A DNA stretch of 64,000 nt, from the NCBI RefSeq assembly GCF_041146395.1, contig NC_090999.1:64857001-64921000 (forward strand), read 5' to 3'. The stretch comes from Eulemur rufifrons (Eukaryota > Chordata > Mammalia > Primates > Lemuridae). Of the stretch, positions 38,535 to 51,057 are shown piece by piece. The translations under genes were made by a program, and so were the position numbers. Positions within the stretch are counted from its first letter, which is position 1, and every line of letters begins with the position of its first letter. The notes below the pieces were generated by a model. That model saw nothing but the letters and a program-made list of their open reading frames with translations. It was not told the DNA's origin and did not search any database.

Positions 38535-38740
38535 AGTCAGGTGGTATTTAAGAGCTGGATTCCACTCCTGATTCTAATGCTAACTAGCCACATAACCTTT
38601 CAGCAACTTACATATCCTCTCTTTAATTTCTTCCTGTAGAATGGGGATAATAGGAGTATTTACCTATAGTTGTGAGAATTGAATAATTGTGTTCAGGATT
38701 TAACAGACTTCTTGGTACCCAGTAATTGTGCAAAAACAAA
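38535..38740 (+). repeat. MIR SINE
   Basis: AGAGCTGGATTCCACTCCTG, GCTAACTAGCCACATAACCT, TTTCAGCAACTTACATATCC and GTAGAATGGGGATAATAGGA follow MIR from head to 3' region. Confidence 0.8.
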
Positions 38741-39685
38741 AACAAAACCCATTATTGTGTAAATGTTATTAATACCTTACAAAACTCAGAAAGATAACTA
38801 ATTATTGACTAGGGTCCTTAGGTAACACAAATTCTAATATTGAAAGCTAGAAAGTCCTCTGACTGCTAAGATTTAGCTGAACCATAGCATAACTGGGAAT
38901 TTCAGCCAGCTGCTTGAGGTAACACAAACATTTTGCCTTTGATAGGTCAGGAGTTTTAGGGGCAGTGCCGGAAGGATACTCATGTCACGCAAAGCAGCAT
39001 GGGCCATGTGAATTCTTCTTAATAAATCTCGCTCAAGCCTATAGCCTATTTAAATGGCAGAGAAAATTAAGCCATGTGGAGTGATAGAGAGACTCTTGGC
39101 CTTAGAAAGTCACTTGCCTCAGTGTCTTCATATCTCGACAGAGGGCTATATACCTGACCACTTTTAACATCCCTTCTCTAATATTTAAAATAACTTCATG
39201 ACTTTGCTGTACCATCTGTTTTTTTTTTAATGTGACATTAAATTTTGCAAATTGTATATATTTTACTGAATTCTTTGATATTCATAACCCAAATGGACAC
39301 CAAGAAAGAACAAATAACAGTTAATAATCCAAGAAATGAATTTTGGAGAGATTACATGATAACTATAGATTCAAGAATAAGAAAAACTCCAAATATTGCA
39401 ATGCATGAAACATGAGCCATATCTTTTCTTATTCTACTAGAAAAGTAGGAAGATTTCCAGAAAAATAAAATATTTTCATTTCACTTTTGAAATTTATAAA
39501 ATATGTACAAGGATGATATAAATTATAATTGATGGTTATGATTATTAAAATGTATTTTTTATAAAGATAGTTGTTTTTTCAGGAAGTGAATTAAGGTAAA
39601 TTTGACAGATATCAACACATGTAAAAGAGAAAATTGTTTTTGGCTACAGTCCGTATTAATTCTTTACAAATTAATTTGTAACATT
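38741..39685. other. Unrecognised intronic sequence
   Basis: A+T-rich, no open frame or repeat that I can support. Confidence 0.45.
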
Positions 39686-39689
39686 TACG

Positions 39690-39830
39690 CAGTCACTAAA
39701 ATATAAGTTCCCTAAGGGTAGAGACTTTTTCTTTTTTGTTCACTGTTTTACCACAGAGCCTGGAACAGTACAGGGCACAGTAAATGCTCAATAAGTAAAT
39801 ATTTATTAAATTAAGGAATAGACACTGGGG
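39690..39830 (+). repeat. L2 LINE 3' end
   Basis: AAGTTCCCTAAGGGTAGAGAC, CCACAGAGCCTGGAACAG and AGTAAATGCTCAATAAGTAA then ATATTTATTAAATTAAGG are a well-preserved L2 3' terminus. Confidence 0.8.
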
Positions 39831-39834
39831 TCCC

Positions 39835-40620
39835 AAATCAATCAACAGAAGTCTATTTAATTATTTGTTTTAGTAAAAGCACTACAGAGCCACGACATGA
39901 AACCAAGCGACTTCAGGAAAATGCATTCAGAGTTACAACCTGGGATGCTATTAACAAATTTCTCCTGCTGACACATAAGTTTATCTTTGTACTTCTTCTA
40001 GACAAGATTCTCTTTCCATCTTGGCTACACGGTCATGAACTGCTTTGCATATTATGGTCTGATCACAGTCTTTCCTCTTGGACCTTCCTACATGGTTCCC
40101 TTTTCTGAAGGTATTCGTTTCACTCAGTGCATTCTAGCTTCATGGATGAGACTCAGATTATTCCATTGCTAAATATGACCAATTATAATCATTTTTAACC
40201 TAGTGAGCAGATATATTTTCCCTTGTAATGTCCATTCATTGGTGTTAGAGTTCTAGTACTATCCAGAAAAACTTCCTTGGAATGTCCATATATTAGTGTT
40301 AGTTATAGGCCTGGAATTACATAGAAAAACTTTTTCAATGCTAATCCTGCAAGAAATCAAGACAAGGTATGGTTTCTGGGCACTTCCACATTGTAGACAT
40401 TTTCCTCTAACCACATCCAAATTAATACATCAATAGGTTTCTTAAAAGATAGCGCTCAGAACTGCCACAGCACTTCTCATGAATACCTACGGCGTTCACA
40501 TGTTCTAACAACATGGGCACCAGAACATGGGTCAGGGAAAGATGTAGAAGAGAGAGACAAAGGAAGAAATCAAATTAATATAGGGATCTTGAGGATGGAA
40601 AAATCATCCCCTCTCCTATT
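39835..40620. other. Intronic sequence with an imperfect tandem duplication
   Basis: A two-copy duplication with period 54 lies at about 40218-40334 (see findings). Nothing else recognised. Confidence 0.5.
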
Positions 40621-40621
40621 G

Positions 40622-41425
40622 TGTGTTCTTTTTTTTTTATTTTTATTTCATTTTTTTGTTTGTTTTTCAGCTCATTATGGGGGTACAAAAGATCAGGCTA
40701 TATACATTGCCCATGCCTCCCCATCCTCCTGAGTCTGAGCTTTAGTTGTGTCCATTCCCTAGGCAGTGCACATCACACTCATCATGTAGGTATGCACCCC
40801 TCCCCTACCTTCACCCCATCCCCCCCAGTCAGAACTTCAAGCGTGTCCATTCCCCAGGCAGTGCGCATCGCACTCATCAAGTAGGTATACACCCATCCCT
40901 TCCCCCTAGCCCCGACCTCTGTCTGATACCCAATTGGTGTTATTCCCAAATGTGCACTCAGGGAAACCAGTTTGCTGGTGAGTACATGTGCTTATTTTTC
41001 CATTCTTGGGATACTTCACTTAATAGAATGGGTTCCAGCTCTCTCCAGGAGAACCAAAGAGATGCCATATCACCATTATTTCTAATAGCTGAGTAATATT
41101 CCATGGTATACATATACCACATTTTGCTAATCCATTAATGAATCGATGGGCATTTGGGTTGTTTCCACATCTTTGCGATTGTGAATTGTGCTGCTATAAA
41201 CATTCGGGTGCAGGTGTCTTTTTTATAGAATGACTTTTGTTCTTCTGGGTAGATGCCCAATAATGGGATTGCTGGATCGAATGGTAGGTCTAATTGAATC
41301 TGTTTAAGGTATCTCCACATTGCTTTCCACAGGGGCTGCACTAGTTTACAGTCCCACCAGCAGTGTTTGAGTGTTCCTATCTCTCCACACCAACACCAAC
41401 ATGTATAGTTTTGGGACTTTTTTCT
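40622..41425 (-). mobile_element. 5'-truncated L1 3' end, lemur-type, minus strand
   Basis: A T-rich head (reverse of the A tail) at 40628-40660 is followed by a 3' UTR and then the reverse complement of the ORF2 C-terminus: TGAGTAATATTCCATGGTAT, GGGTTGTTTCCACATCTTTG, AATGGGATTGCTGGATCGAA, TTACAGTCCCACCAGCAGTG. It stops near GTTTTGGGACTTTTTTC. The ORF2 part is close to modern L1, so the copy is comparatively young. The 3' UTR contains a 95-bp period duplication (40748 and 40843). Target duplication not clear. The minus frame at 41135-41341 is the ORF2 C-terminal remnant. Confidence 0.9.
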
Positions 41426-42760
41426 TTAATAATCTAATATTTGAGAAATTGAGCAAGGAGCTCCGACTGTTGAAAATACCTTTTTAAAAAACAAACAAAT
41501 AAACAAACAAACAAGAGAGCTTTGAATAAACTCTAAATACAAAAACATTTATTTCTTAACACCTAAATGAAAATTAGAAAAGATTTTAAAAAAGGAACAT
41601 GAATACAGATTAACAATTAAAAGGTATTTATTGAACACTTACTATATGCTATGAAGTACTGGGTGTTCAAAAGTAGAACAAATGGTCTCTGGACTCAGAT
41701 TACTAAGAACTAAGAAAAAAAAGCAATCATTCACTATAGTTTTGGTGATGATTCTAATTCTTGTTAGCTGGTGAGGGTCCTCTGATAAAGAGAGCCCTTG
41801 AAGGAAAAAAGGAGTTTGTTAGCTCATTCACTCCACACTGAAGTCTCTTCCCTCCTTCTTGTGTGAGGATTGATCCTCTCCTCTTCCCCACAAAGAAAAA
41901 AAAAATGAGGTAACACAAAAGGCTGGGCCTTCAGTGTCCCACTAGGGCAGCAGGAGAAAGGAGAAGGCAGCAGGTATTGCCCCAAGGAAGGCCAGGACAA
42001 TGCAGGATCTGTCCTTGGTGCTGATTGTACTTTTTCACAGGTTTTGGGGTGGGAAGGAAGAGAGATATAATAATGCATTAAAATGGGATGCAAAAAGAAA
42101 TCAAGGAATAAAAAAAAAAATCCCTGACACATTCACAGAATACAAATATTAATATAAACCATAAAGTGTCTAATATTTGTCATGACTCCTCCTTCCAGAG
42201 CCCCTATTTGCCTGCATGGGAGATGGGAAGAGGACCCGAAAATTCTAGAATTGGTCAATGTTACATTAGGTGATAGGGACTCTCACAAATGCATGCAGTG
42301 TGTTAACTCCTTCAACTCCATCACAACGGCACCATTTCCTTATTTTTCCTTTCTCTCTCTGTCACTTAGTCTATTCACCTCTTCCCTTCACTGCCGCCAC
42401 CTGCCACTTTTAATAAGGAAACTTAGACTATCTATATTTCACTGTCGTGGAATCCACGCCCCATCCCAAACAAAACAGCTAGCCCTACATTAGTTATCCC
42501 TGCTCATTACAGATTAAAACTATTCCAAGAATTTGGTGGTTTTCTTTTTAAAAAAAATCACTAGATGAGTATTGTGATTTACAATCAAAAATCTATAGCA
42601 GAAGAACTGCATGGGGCACTAGTCAAATGATAATAAGTACACACAACATCCTTCATTAGGAAAAAGATATTGAGAGTTTTACCCACTATCCTGGATGTTA
42701 GAAGCTCTCTGGCAACTGGCCTTGAACTCTCAGCCTCCAGCGTCAGATCCCTCAAGGAGC
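41426..42760. other. Unrecognised intronic sequence
   Basis: A (CAAA)n run lies at about 41489-41515. An ancient-repeat-like phrase TATTTATTGAACACTTACTA occurs at about 41627. Open frames at 41824-42132 (-) and 42182-42493 (+) have no domain. Confidence 0.45.
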
Positions 42761-42764
42761 TGCT

Positions 42765-42945
42765 GCTAAGGTGTGGTATAGTGGAAACAGAAAGTCACTC
42801 ACTGTGTGACCTTGGGCAAGTTACTAGATTTCTCTTAGGTTTGTCATCTGAAAAGTGGAAATTATACTATTTACTTTGCAGATTTGAAATGGAATTAGCC
42901 CAGTGGTTGGCACTGATAAAATGCTCAACAAGCATGAGGTGTTAC
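42765..42945 (+). repeat. MIR SINE
   Basis: GTGTGGTATAGTGGAAACAG, CTGTGTGACCTTGGGCAAGT, TCATCTGAAAAGTGGAAATT and CCAGTGGTTGGCACTGATAA follow MIR. The overlapping plus frames (42670-43166) are artefacts of it. Confidence 0.85.
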
Positions 42946-43204
42946 TAGAAGCAGGGATAGATGGGCTCATACTGCATACAATTTTTTTGGCCCTTCTCAT
43001 AGCTTATCACTTTTCCTGTACCACCCTAGAATCTATAGCTAATTATTGTTTCAAGTGTAAGAGCTATGTTAAAGAAGCCATACTAACTAGAGTCAGAAGA
43101 GATGATGAAATGAGTGCCATTTTCAGTATTTTTATATTTAAATATGCAAATATTTATAATTATTAAATATTATTTAATTACATAATTAAATTAAAAATAT
43201 AAAT

Positions 43205-43609
43205 ATATTTAAACATAAAATAATGTGGCAATTGTATGCAGTAATGACCCCAATTTGTCCATGTCTCCCTGTATCCATGCCTTTTGTGATACCTTCCCAA
43301 ACTGACACTGAGATTAGGCACATGACTTGTTTTGGTCAAGGACAGAGTAGCAAATAGGATAAAAACAGGGGCTGAAAGAACCATGTGGCATAGTAGTCTT
43401 TATCACCCTAACTGAAAGCCAGACAGCGCCCAAAGTAAACTACCAACTGAGCAGAAGCTGACTGCAGATGAAGCGTGAGCCCAGCTGAGAGAGTGCCCAG
43501 CCTCATCCATGCTGCTGACCCACAGAATCATCACTAAATAAATGGTAGCTGCTTTGAGCTACTAATTGTGGAGTGGTTTGTAATACAGCAGAAACTAACT
43601 GAGACACAT
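43205..43609 (+). mobile_element. MLT1-type LTR (ERVL-MaLR), old
   Basis: GTGATACCTTCCCAAACTGA, TTAGGCACATGACTTGTTTT, GAAAGCCAGACAGCGCCC, CTGACCCACAGAATCATCAC, TAAATAAATGGTAGCTGCTT and the end AATACAGCAGAAACTAACTG follow the later part of an MLT1 LTR. The 5' end is eroded into A+T-rich sequence. Confidence 0.75.
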
Positions 43610-43619
43610 TATTCTCTTT

Positions 43620-43860
43620 CCAAGGAGACAATGTGGTATGGTAAAACACAGTCTGGACCAGAAGCCTAAAGAAGTAATTTTTGTTCCATTTCTGTTATTT
43701 GATCATCACAGAACCTAGGGCAATCAGTTATTCTCTTTTCATTTAGTCTATTACCTATAAAATGGAGGTGGTAACATCAGCTTATATCACCAGTTGGCTG
43801 TGGGGAGCAAGTGATGAAATACATGTGAAAATGCTTCATCACAATCTACTAGATTGTCAG
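43620..43860 (+). repeat. MIR SINE
   Basis: ACAATGTGGTATGGTAAAAC, CTGGACCAGAAGCCTAAAGA, AGGGCAATCAGTTATTCTCT and CCTATAAAATGGAGGTGGTA follow MIR head to 3' region. Confidence 0.75.
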
Positions 43861-44560
43861 TATCAATTTGATGCTTTTCTTATTTAAAATTATTTGTAAG
43901 AAAATTACACAGACTTTAAAAACTTATACTCCAAGATGAGTTAATATGATAATTGCTCTTTGAGCAGTTGTAGAAGATGGGTGATATTCTTTAGGGTGAT
44001 TTGGGTGTGGTGGGGAAGGGAGGAGTTTGTTGGTGAAAAATCATAAGTGTTAAACAGAGGGTTTGAGTTACAATTTTTACTAATAATCGAAACAAATCAA
44101 GATTTTTACACACACTTGTTACTACTAGTAAATGGCATTTGCATACAATGCAGATTTTGTAAACCCTGGAGTTAAAACAATTTGGTTTAAAAATATTAAC
44201 AATTTTTAGAAACCTCATGCCCCTAGATTTGAAAGAAAAGCTTGTTCTGAACTATCAGTTTTATGAATGTCAATTCCTGTTCATAATCTTCTTTCATTTT
44301 CAAGTCCAAATACCTTCTACTTAAATCAACATTATCTTGCCTGTGATATTAACATCAACATCATAAAATGCAATCCTTTAGTATTTATTTGGGTCAGGCA
44401 TTAAAGGCATTCTAAATGTTAATCATAAATATTCAGAATGGAGATTTTTGAAAAGTTTTAATTTTCTGAAAAGTAAACAACTTAATTTGTCCTAACAAGT
44501 ATCTTATATCATATTGCATAGACTGACCTTTAAGAAAAAAGTCCTGAGAAGCAGACTGGG
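43861..44560. other. Unrecognised A+T-rich intronic sequence
   Basis: No exon, repeat family or RNA gene recognised. Confidence 0.45.
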
Positions 44561-44564
44561 AAGG

Positions 44565-44720
44565 CAGAGACTATTATAAATACTCCCCTTTCACAAATGA
44601 GGAAATCGAGGCTCGGGAGTTTGAGACATGTCTAAGGACACCTTCCACCGAGTGGCAGAGCCAGACCTTCTGCTTCCTATTCCAGGGCGCTTTTTCCATA
44701 AAGCTCCACTGACTCTAAGG
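44565..44720 (-). repeat. MIR SINE
   Basis: CCTTTCACAAATGAGGAAAT, CGAGGCTCGGGAGTTTGAG and GTGGCAGAGCCAGACCTTCT are the reverse complement of the MIR core. Confidence 0.75.
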
Positions 44721-44724
44721 TGAA

Positions 44725-47670
44725 GAATTTTAGAGTGAATGTTGATGCTTTGAAGGTATCATGATTTAGGGCCTGATTATTCAATTTGTAGATTTTCTAC
44801 ATTTCTCTTTTCCCCTTGCTCTGGGATAACTACTTTTACATCAGTACAAAGAAATGGAATGCTACTTCTTGGGTGTTCTGGTAAAGGTTTGGTACGGCAA
44901 AGAGGTCAAAAACTAATGGTGGCAATGAGGTTTGGAGAGCCAATTTCATTCTTCCTTTTGCTCGCCATCTCTAATGGCTCTGAGTAATCAAAAGTTGGCT
45001 ACTCACAAGGTTTCTATCAAGTGGGGTTTTCTTCTGTCCAAAATTGTTTAGAAGAGGTTAGCAAAGTGGCTGTAAAGGCAAAGACTGGAAACTGAATGAA
45101 ACAATTACATTTTTACAGCCAAAAAAGCCTTACCTTTTCACAGGAAGATTAAACAAACAAAAAAAAAATGCTGTCTGCTGAGAAGCTAAGTGAAGGTGGG
45201 ACAAGACTTTTCCCTCATATTAAACAAGGCAAATTATATAAAGGAGAGAGAGCGATTCAAAATTTTAAGATTTTATAGCAACACCATTTCTTAGGAAGTG
45301 CAAGACGTGCATGATTTTTATTTCTTTGAGCCCAGGGTTTTAAGAGTCCCGGGCAGGACTGGGCCATGTGAATCCCATCAACTGATGCTCTCACTGAAGC
45401 GCAGAGGAAGATGCCTGCATGCAATGATCACTCAGTGCCACACACGACAGTATCCCTAGGGGAGCCCACTTCAAAAAATCATTTAAGTTGGAATATTGAA
45501 TATCCTATTCTTTTGCAAACTACAGTATATTTTAAAAAGAAATCTCATCCAAAATGATTAACACTTCCTACTGTTCAGGAAAAAAGCCTGCCCTTTCAGA
45601 CTAACAGCTGTGGATCATTAGCTCTCCAGTGATGAGATGTGTTTGATGAGTATTTTTCTTTCTAATTAAGAGATGAGATTCTCTATTTGACTGTCTCTTC
45701 AGAAAGAAGGGAAGAAAAAATTTTCTGCCTACATGGAAAGGCCATCTCCTACAAAACAATTAATTATTTCACAGTCCTTTTAGAAAATCCTTTTCCTTCC
45801 TAATTTTAATTCATTTTTTTTTTTTCTTAAACGTAACACACATTTATACTCAGGCCTTCAAAGTATTAACCCATTTTTTACCCAACCGTCATCCCCTAAT
45901 GTTTTCCTGTTTGTTTCATCATTCAACAATGTCTATTTCAGAGAGAACAGAATGAAGAGAGGTGCAGAAAGTGCATATATGCTTACAAGAGTTCATCCAG
46001 AAGGACTTTTTTGGGTCCCAACAGAGAACATTTGGCATGAGAATATTCTGATATGAGAGAGGCCTCAAATTAGAAAGATAATAAATACATAAGATATGCC
46101 TTTTGAGGAACTAGGCAACGCTTGGGGAAAAAAAAAGCAAGGTGCTTAGCAATATATAAAACTGGTTATGGTAATGAATCCTTAATAGGAAACTATTTCA
46201 CCTGTACCTGTAGTAGCCTTAAAGAAGAGAGCTGGATAATGTAAAGTGGGACCTAAAATATGCTGTTTTTCTTTTTGAAAAAGCCATCATCAGAGTTGGC
46301 AAGGAGGTAAAATTCCTGTATTAAAAACTTGATAGAAGAGTATAGTCAGAAGCCAGTGAAAGCACTATTTGTGATTTAATCCCACCAATTGCCACCTTAA
46401 ATCCTTTTTGGCACAAGAAAAGAAAGGAGGAATGGAAGGAAGGAGCGTCAACTTGCAAACATTTAGGTGCTGAGCTGCCACTTCCCCAGGGCACACTTTG
46501 AAATATGTAGGGATATTTTTAGTTGTCACAATCACTAGGGTGGGAGAAGGGAGACACTGGCATTTAGCGGGTGGGGCCGGGGGTGTGAATCACTGAGAGA
46601 TTTGTGTGACAGTCTCACCCAATAAAGAATTTTCCTGCCCAAAATGCTAACAGCACACCTCTTTAAAAACATCGCTTGTTTCACACATAGACAATAGAAT
46701 ATTCTACAATTAGAAAAGAAGAAACTCTACATATGTATATTATTTATACATATATACACACACACGTATACATAGGAAAAGGCTAGATATAGTTCCTAGG
46801 TGATTGCATGAATCATGACTTAAGGATTTAGAGTAAGTCAGTAGCAGAGAAAAAAACTGTATGTGCTCTAGTGTACATAACCATTTGCACTAGATTCCCT
46901 CTATTAAAGTTTCATATTTCTTAAAAATATGCCTAAAGAGCTGGAGATGAACTCCCTATGCCCGTTTACTCTCGCTTGACTTGTCAGCCTCCACCACATC
47001 ATCAGAGTCTTCAGAACCTAGTCTTCTGGGAAAGGAGTGGTTTTGCCTTGATTTAAATAGCCAGATGGTGTCACCACCTGTTCTAAGGTCTTTTATTTCT
47101 AGTTGGTTCCAATAAAGCTTTTTGTACCACCTCTATTCAAAAGGGGCAGAAGATAGGCAAAGTGAGCGTAATTAATTCCTAGCACAATGATACCCTTTCC
47201 AAGGTGGTTTTAAACGCTCTAAGTTACATACTATAACTTAGTTTGTTTATTTACTGAAGATGTTGAAAAAACATTGTTCATCCAGACTTACTTAGACTAA
47301 TAAATACATATCGGAAAGTTCCAATTCTTTATTTTGTGAAATTGTACACTGGGTTTTTGAAGTTGCTATCTGAAACTTAAAGTCAATAATCTTAGTATAT
47401 CAATGCTTTTTTGAAAAACACAGCTTGACTCCATCTATTAAAGAAGCAAATGTGACAACTAGGTAGGACTCATTTGAAGATGTGCTACATACAGCCCATA
47501 GAAACACCTACTGAAGAATCTCCACGACAAAATGGACAAAAACAACCTCAGAGAAGATGCTATCAACTAATCATAGCATAATGCACGCTACTTTCCTTGA
47601 TGGAGATATTATATCAGTAGAACCTGCCAGCCAGAAGGCCAGGGAAATTATTTATTTATTTAAATGGGCT
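44725..47670. other. Long intronic stretch without a recognised element
   Basis: Probably single-copy. Contains a TA/CA microsatellite at about 46735-46770. A GCCTTAC/CTTTTC donor-like site at 45128-45134 has no exon behind it. No gene supported. Confidence 0.5.
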
Positions 47671-48200
47671 TTTTTTTTTTTTTTTTTTTTTCCAGCTTAC
47701 AAGTTGCACTGATATTTTGTGTCATTTTTATCAAAGTCAGAGATGAAAGGCTCTGGCTTTGCTTTGAGAACACTGACAACTCCAAAATGTAAAGCCCAGA
47801 GTACGTCCAACTTGAGCATCACATCAACCACACATGAATAACTGATAAGAAATCCCGGCAGTATTGTGAGTTTAATGTTAGTAAAAGTTTGGATGTAGAA
47901 TGAAAGTGACAAATGCTTATAGATGCCTGGAGAATGTTGATTCTCAGAGGTCCCTTTTATGAGGAATTGGTCCTTTACCTGGTAGTTTGTGATGCCTACC
48001 ATGGTACCAAACACAGTTGATGTTTTAATTGTAATAGATTTATCATTTATGGAAGTTTGGCTCATTCAAAATCAGGCTGCATGCAAAGGCATTCTTGCAG
48101 ATTACAGATCAACATATATTGCCCTAAAAGACCAAATATGGACAATAAAGAGGAACTGGTATTATTTGGCCTTTGAGGAGGTTGCTAGAATCAAGTAATA
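47671..48200 (-). other. Candidate retroposed sequence of unknown origin (poly-A on minus strand, open frame)
   Basis: A T24 tract at about 47668-47691 reads on the minus strand as a poly(A) tail. Directly before it (minus sense) lies a 122-codon open frame, 48065 to 47697, ending …DTKYQCNL, stop. It includes a hydrophobic stretch (ILPGFLISYSCVVDVMLKL). I do not recognise the protein. I found no AATAAA near the tail and no target duplication. It could be a truncated retrocopy with internal priming or a chance frame beside a poly-T. Confidence 0.25.
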
Positions 48201-51050
48201 ATCACTGTAAAAAATACTGAAGGACTACATCAAAGAAACATTTAAGAATGAGTTAGGCTACTAAGCTCATTGAAGCTTGCCTTTCTTTAGTGCCCCATTT
48301 TTCCAGGATCCAAAGGTTTCTGGAAGGACCCATGACTATCTCAGTAGTGTAGGTAAAGAACATTCCATGCTTTAATTATTTTCAAAGTAAGAAAAAATAA
48401 GTGTTTTGATGTTGATTCTCAATTTGTTTTAGTTGTTCTTTTTTAATGCCTCCAGTGCCAATGAAAAAGGAATCTTTTTCATGATACTCTAGTCATTATA
48501 TAATGTTCTGATATTCCTTTCTGTCTTTCAAGTTCTTAAACTATTGTTTAACAAAATCATTGGATTAAATGTGATCTTTTATTTAGGGATATTGTCACAC
48601 AAGTTTACCATTTCTATTTATTTTCTAGGTCTTTAGAAATATTGTCAAGATTTATTAAAGCTCATTAAACACAGTAATCTTTTAAATTTTTAAAGAAATC
48701 AATCTGTTATCATTACTACTTTTGAAATAAGTTTTTGATCAGTTCCCTTCTTGTGTATGTAAATGCTGTATCTAGACACACAAATCTTATACCAATGTTT
48801 GCTGATGTACAAAAATATAAAATTTTCCCTAAGCTTGAAATCTGGCTTTAAAGCTATCTCCATCATGAACAGGTACAATATTTAGGGCAACAGCTGGCAC
48901 TTCAGTTGCTCATGGGGGGAAACTCCCTCTGTTCTATATACTGTGCCAGCAAATAGGATACCCAGCTATCTAACAAGCCAAACACATGTTAGTGAAGTCT
49001 GCGATACAAGTTACTTTAAAAATTAGTACTGTAGCTTTTATACTCCCAGTTCTAACTCACTGAACAGGAATGCCTTTAAAACAGCAGACAATCAATTATG
49101 GTAATTCCTTTTTTTACAGTAGCTGATGCGCAGAGTATAGCACTCTGCCAAGATTTGGGATATCTGGTACCATTCTGACTTATTTCCACTCAAATTATCT
49201 CGCTCAGACTTATCCAGCTTATCGAGAATATCTTTCCTGGGCTACTGATTTTTGATCTTTCTCCTTATTCCTCCATGATATAACCTTGCAGTTATTGTTG
49301 ATTATTCTTTGTCCGGATTTAATATCTTCATTTCAATCTTAAAATCACAGAGTCAAAGTCAGAAAGTGTGTTTTTAAATTTTCACCCTCATAAATAGATT
49401 TAAGACCTAATAATATCATATATTTCAGCTATCGTTTACCAGCTTCTGAAACTTCATCTCCCATTCTGTCTTATAATTTTCTAATTTTCTCCTTCACTGG
49501 TCTCATTCCCCCAATCCCTCTGTTCTGGAAAAACTTCAAGAGTTATGTTTAGCAGCTCTAGCTATGTCTGAACATTTCTCTTTGCAATTCAAATAATCAT
49601 CTGAGGCTGATTTTAACAGCCTTCTTTACTCCATTCCATCTTTTACCCTTGCTGCGTAATGTTTACTGATGAATGTCTTTCTCCCATTTCTTAACAGATC
49701 TAAGTGGTCTAGTTACTGCACGGGAAGCCTAAAGGTTTGAACACTAAGTATACATTTCTCTTGGCTATTTTCCACACCTCTAAACATTCTCTTAAATGCA
49801 ACGAGGCTTCTGTTTCAATGGTAACAGAAGTTATCAGAGAACACTAGTTTAGACAGCAAGCAAGCCGAACTCCAACTGTTCAGACAGCCTGACTTTTACA
49901 GTAAAAGGAAAGGCCCTGGGCCAAGACCACTGAGATGAGCAGGTATTTTTAGTTCACTTGTAGGCCAGCTCTAATGTAATTCTGAAATGTTTTCTTCAAA
50001 CCAAGCCCGACTTTTTCAGGGCTGTCCAAATCTGTTTTCTTTTATAGCAAGTACAAATTCTTGGAGCAAGGGAAGCATGCGTATCATTTGCAATGCTGCT
50101 GCATGTCTATGGTGTTGATGCCCGATGCCTCAAATTAGTCCGCAAAACAGATGAGCGCATTGTAATTAGCTCTTGTCAAACTGTTAGAAATACAAAAACC
50201 AATTCCGCTGTAATAAAAATTATGAAAAGGAAAAAATCTCTCATAGCATTTGCAGCCAAAATAGTTCCTGAAATGTCTGTAGTTTAGGATTCCAGAGTTC
50301 TAAAAGAAGGCCATTTCATTTTCAGAAAAGCTTTCACTTCATTGACATGGAGATGCTGAGATGTATTACCCTTCAGTCATTTTTGTTGTTGTATTTGATT
50401 GCCTATAAAACCTCATTTCTAAAAATGACCTGTCAGGAGTGGACATATTTTGTTGAGCCACACGCTACTGATGTACGATTCTCAACAAACATTTAGACTT
50501 TTGAGTATTTTTTTAAATCAAAATTTTCTATACTTTTTAAAAATCAGCGTGTTACTATGATCAATTTTCCCGAATCACTAAATGTTGCATTCTATTTTTA
50601 AAAAGAGGATATTAAGCAGGCATTAATCATAGGTTCAGATGTGATACCTTTGATGTCAAACTCTCACATGATAATCATCGGTTTCTTGTTGACAATTTAC
50701 TTGGATATTCATTGTCTAGGACAGTGACTCAAAAGACTACTTTGCTCAAATCTTTTAAATTATTCACAAGCTTTAGGAGGGTTCTGGAGCTCTCTGGAAT
50801 TTAATGTACTCTCAAAGAAAAATATGGGCTACTAATGGGAAGCTATTTTAAAAAGCAAATTTAATTATTAACCAAAAGGTGATACAGTTTGAGAATAGTT
50901 TACATATACAAAAACAAAAACAAAAACAACACTTCTACATGTCTTGAGAATTTTCCCAAAGATATATTCAGGTGTACTTATAGGAATGAACAAGATGATA
51001 TAGAATGAAACTATCTTTAAAAGTAATAAAATTACAATATACATGAGTTA
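48201..51050. other. Long intronic stretch without a recognised element
   Basis: A+T-rich. A (CAAAA)n run is at about 50911-50930. The open frame at 50093-50287 (+) has no domain. Confidence 0.45.
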
Positions 51051-51057
51051 ATATAAA

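Noticed and set aside
45121..45170. Possible MCTP1 exon end with donor-like GTAAGG on the minus strand
   Set aside because: No acceptor or coding sequence resembling MCTP1 precedes it; the frame is interrupted by a T-rich run.
47697..48065. Resemblance of the hydrophobic stretch to intramembrane proteases of the signal-peptide-peptidase group
   Set aside because: The similarity is limited to a few residues (PGFLI-like); catalytic motifs are absent, so no assignment is made.
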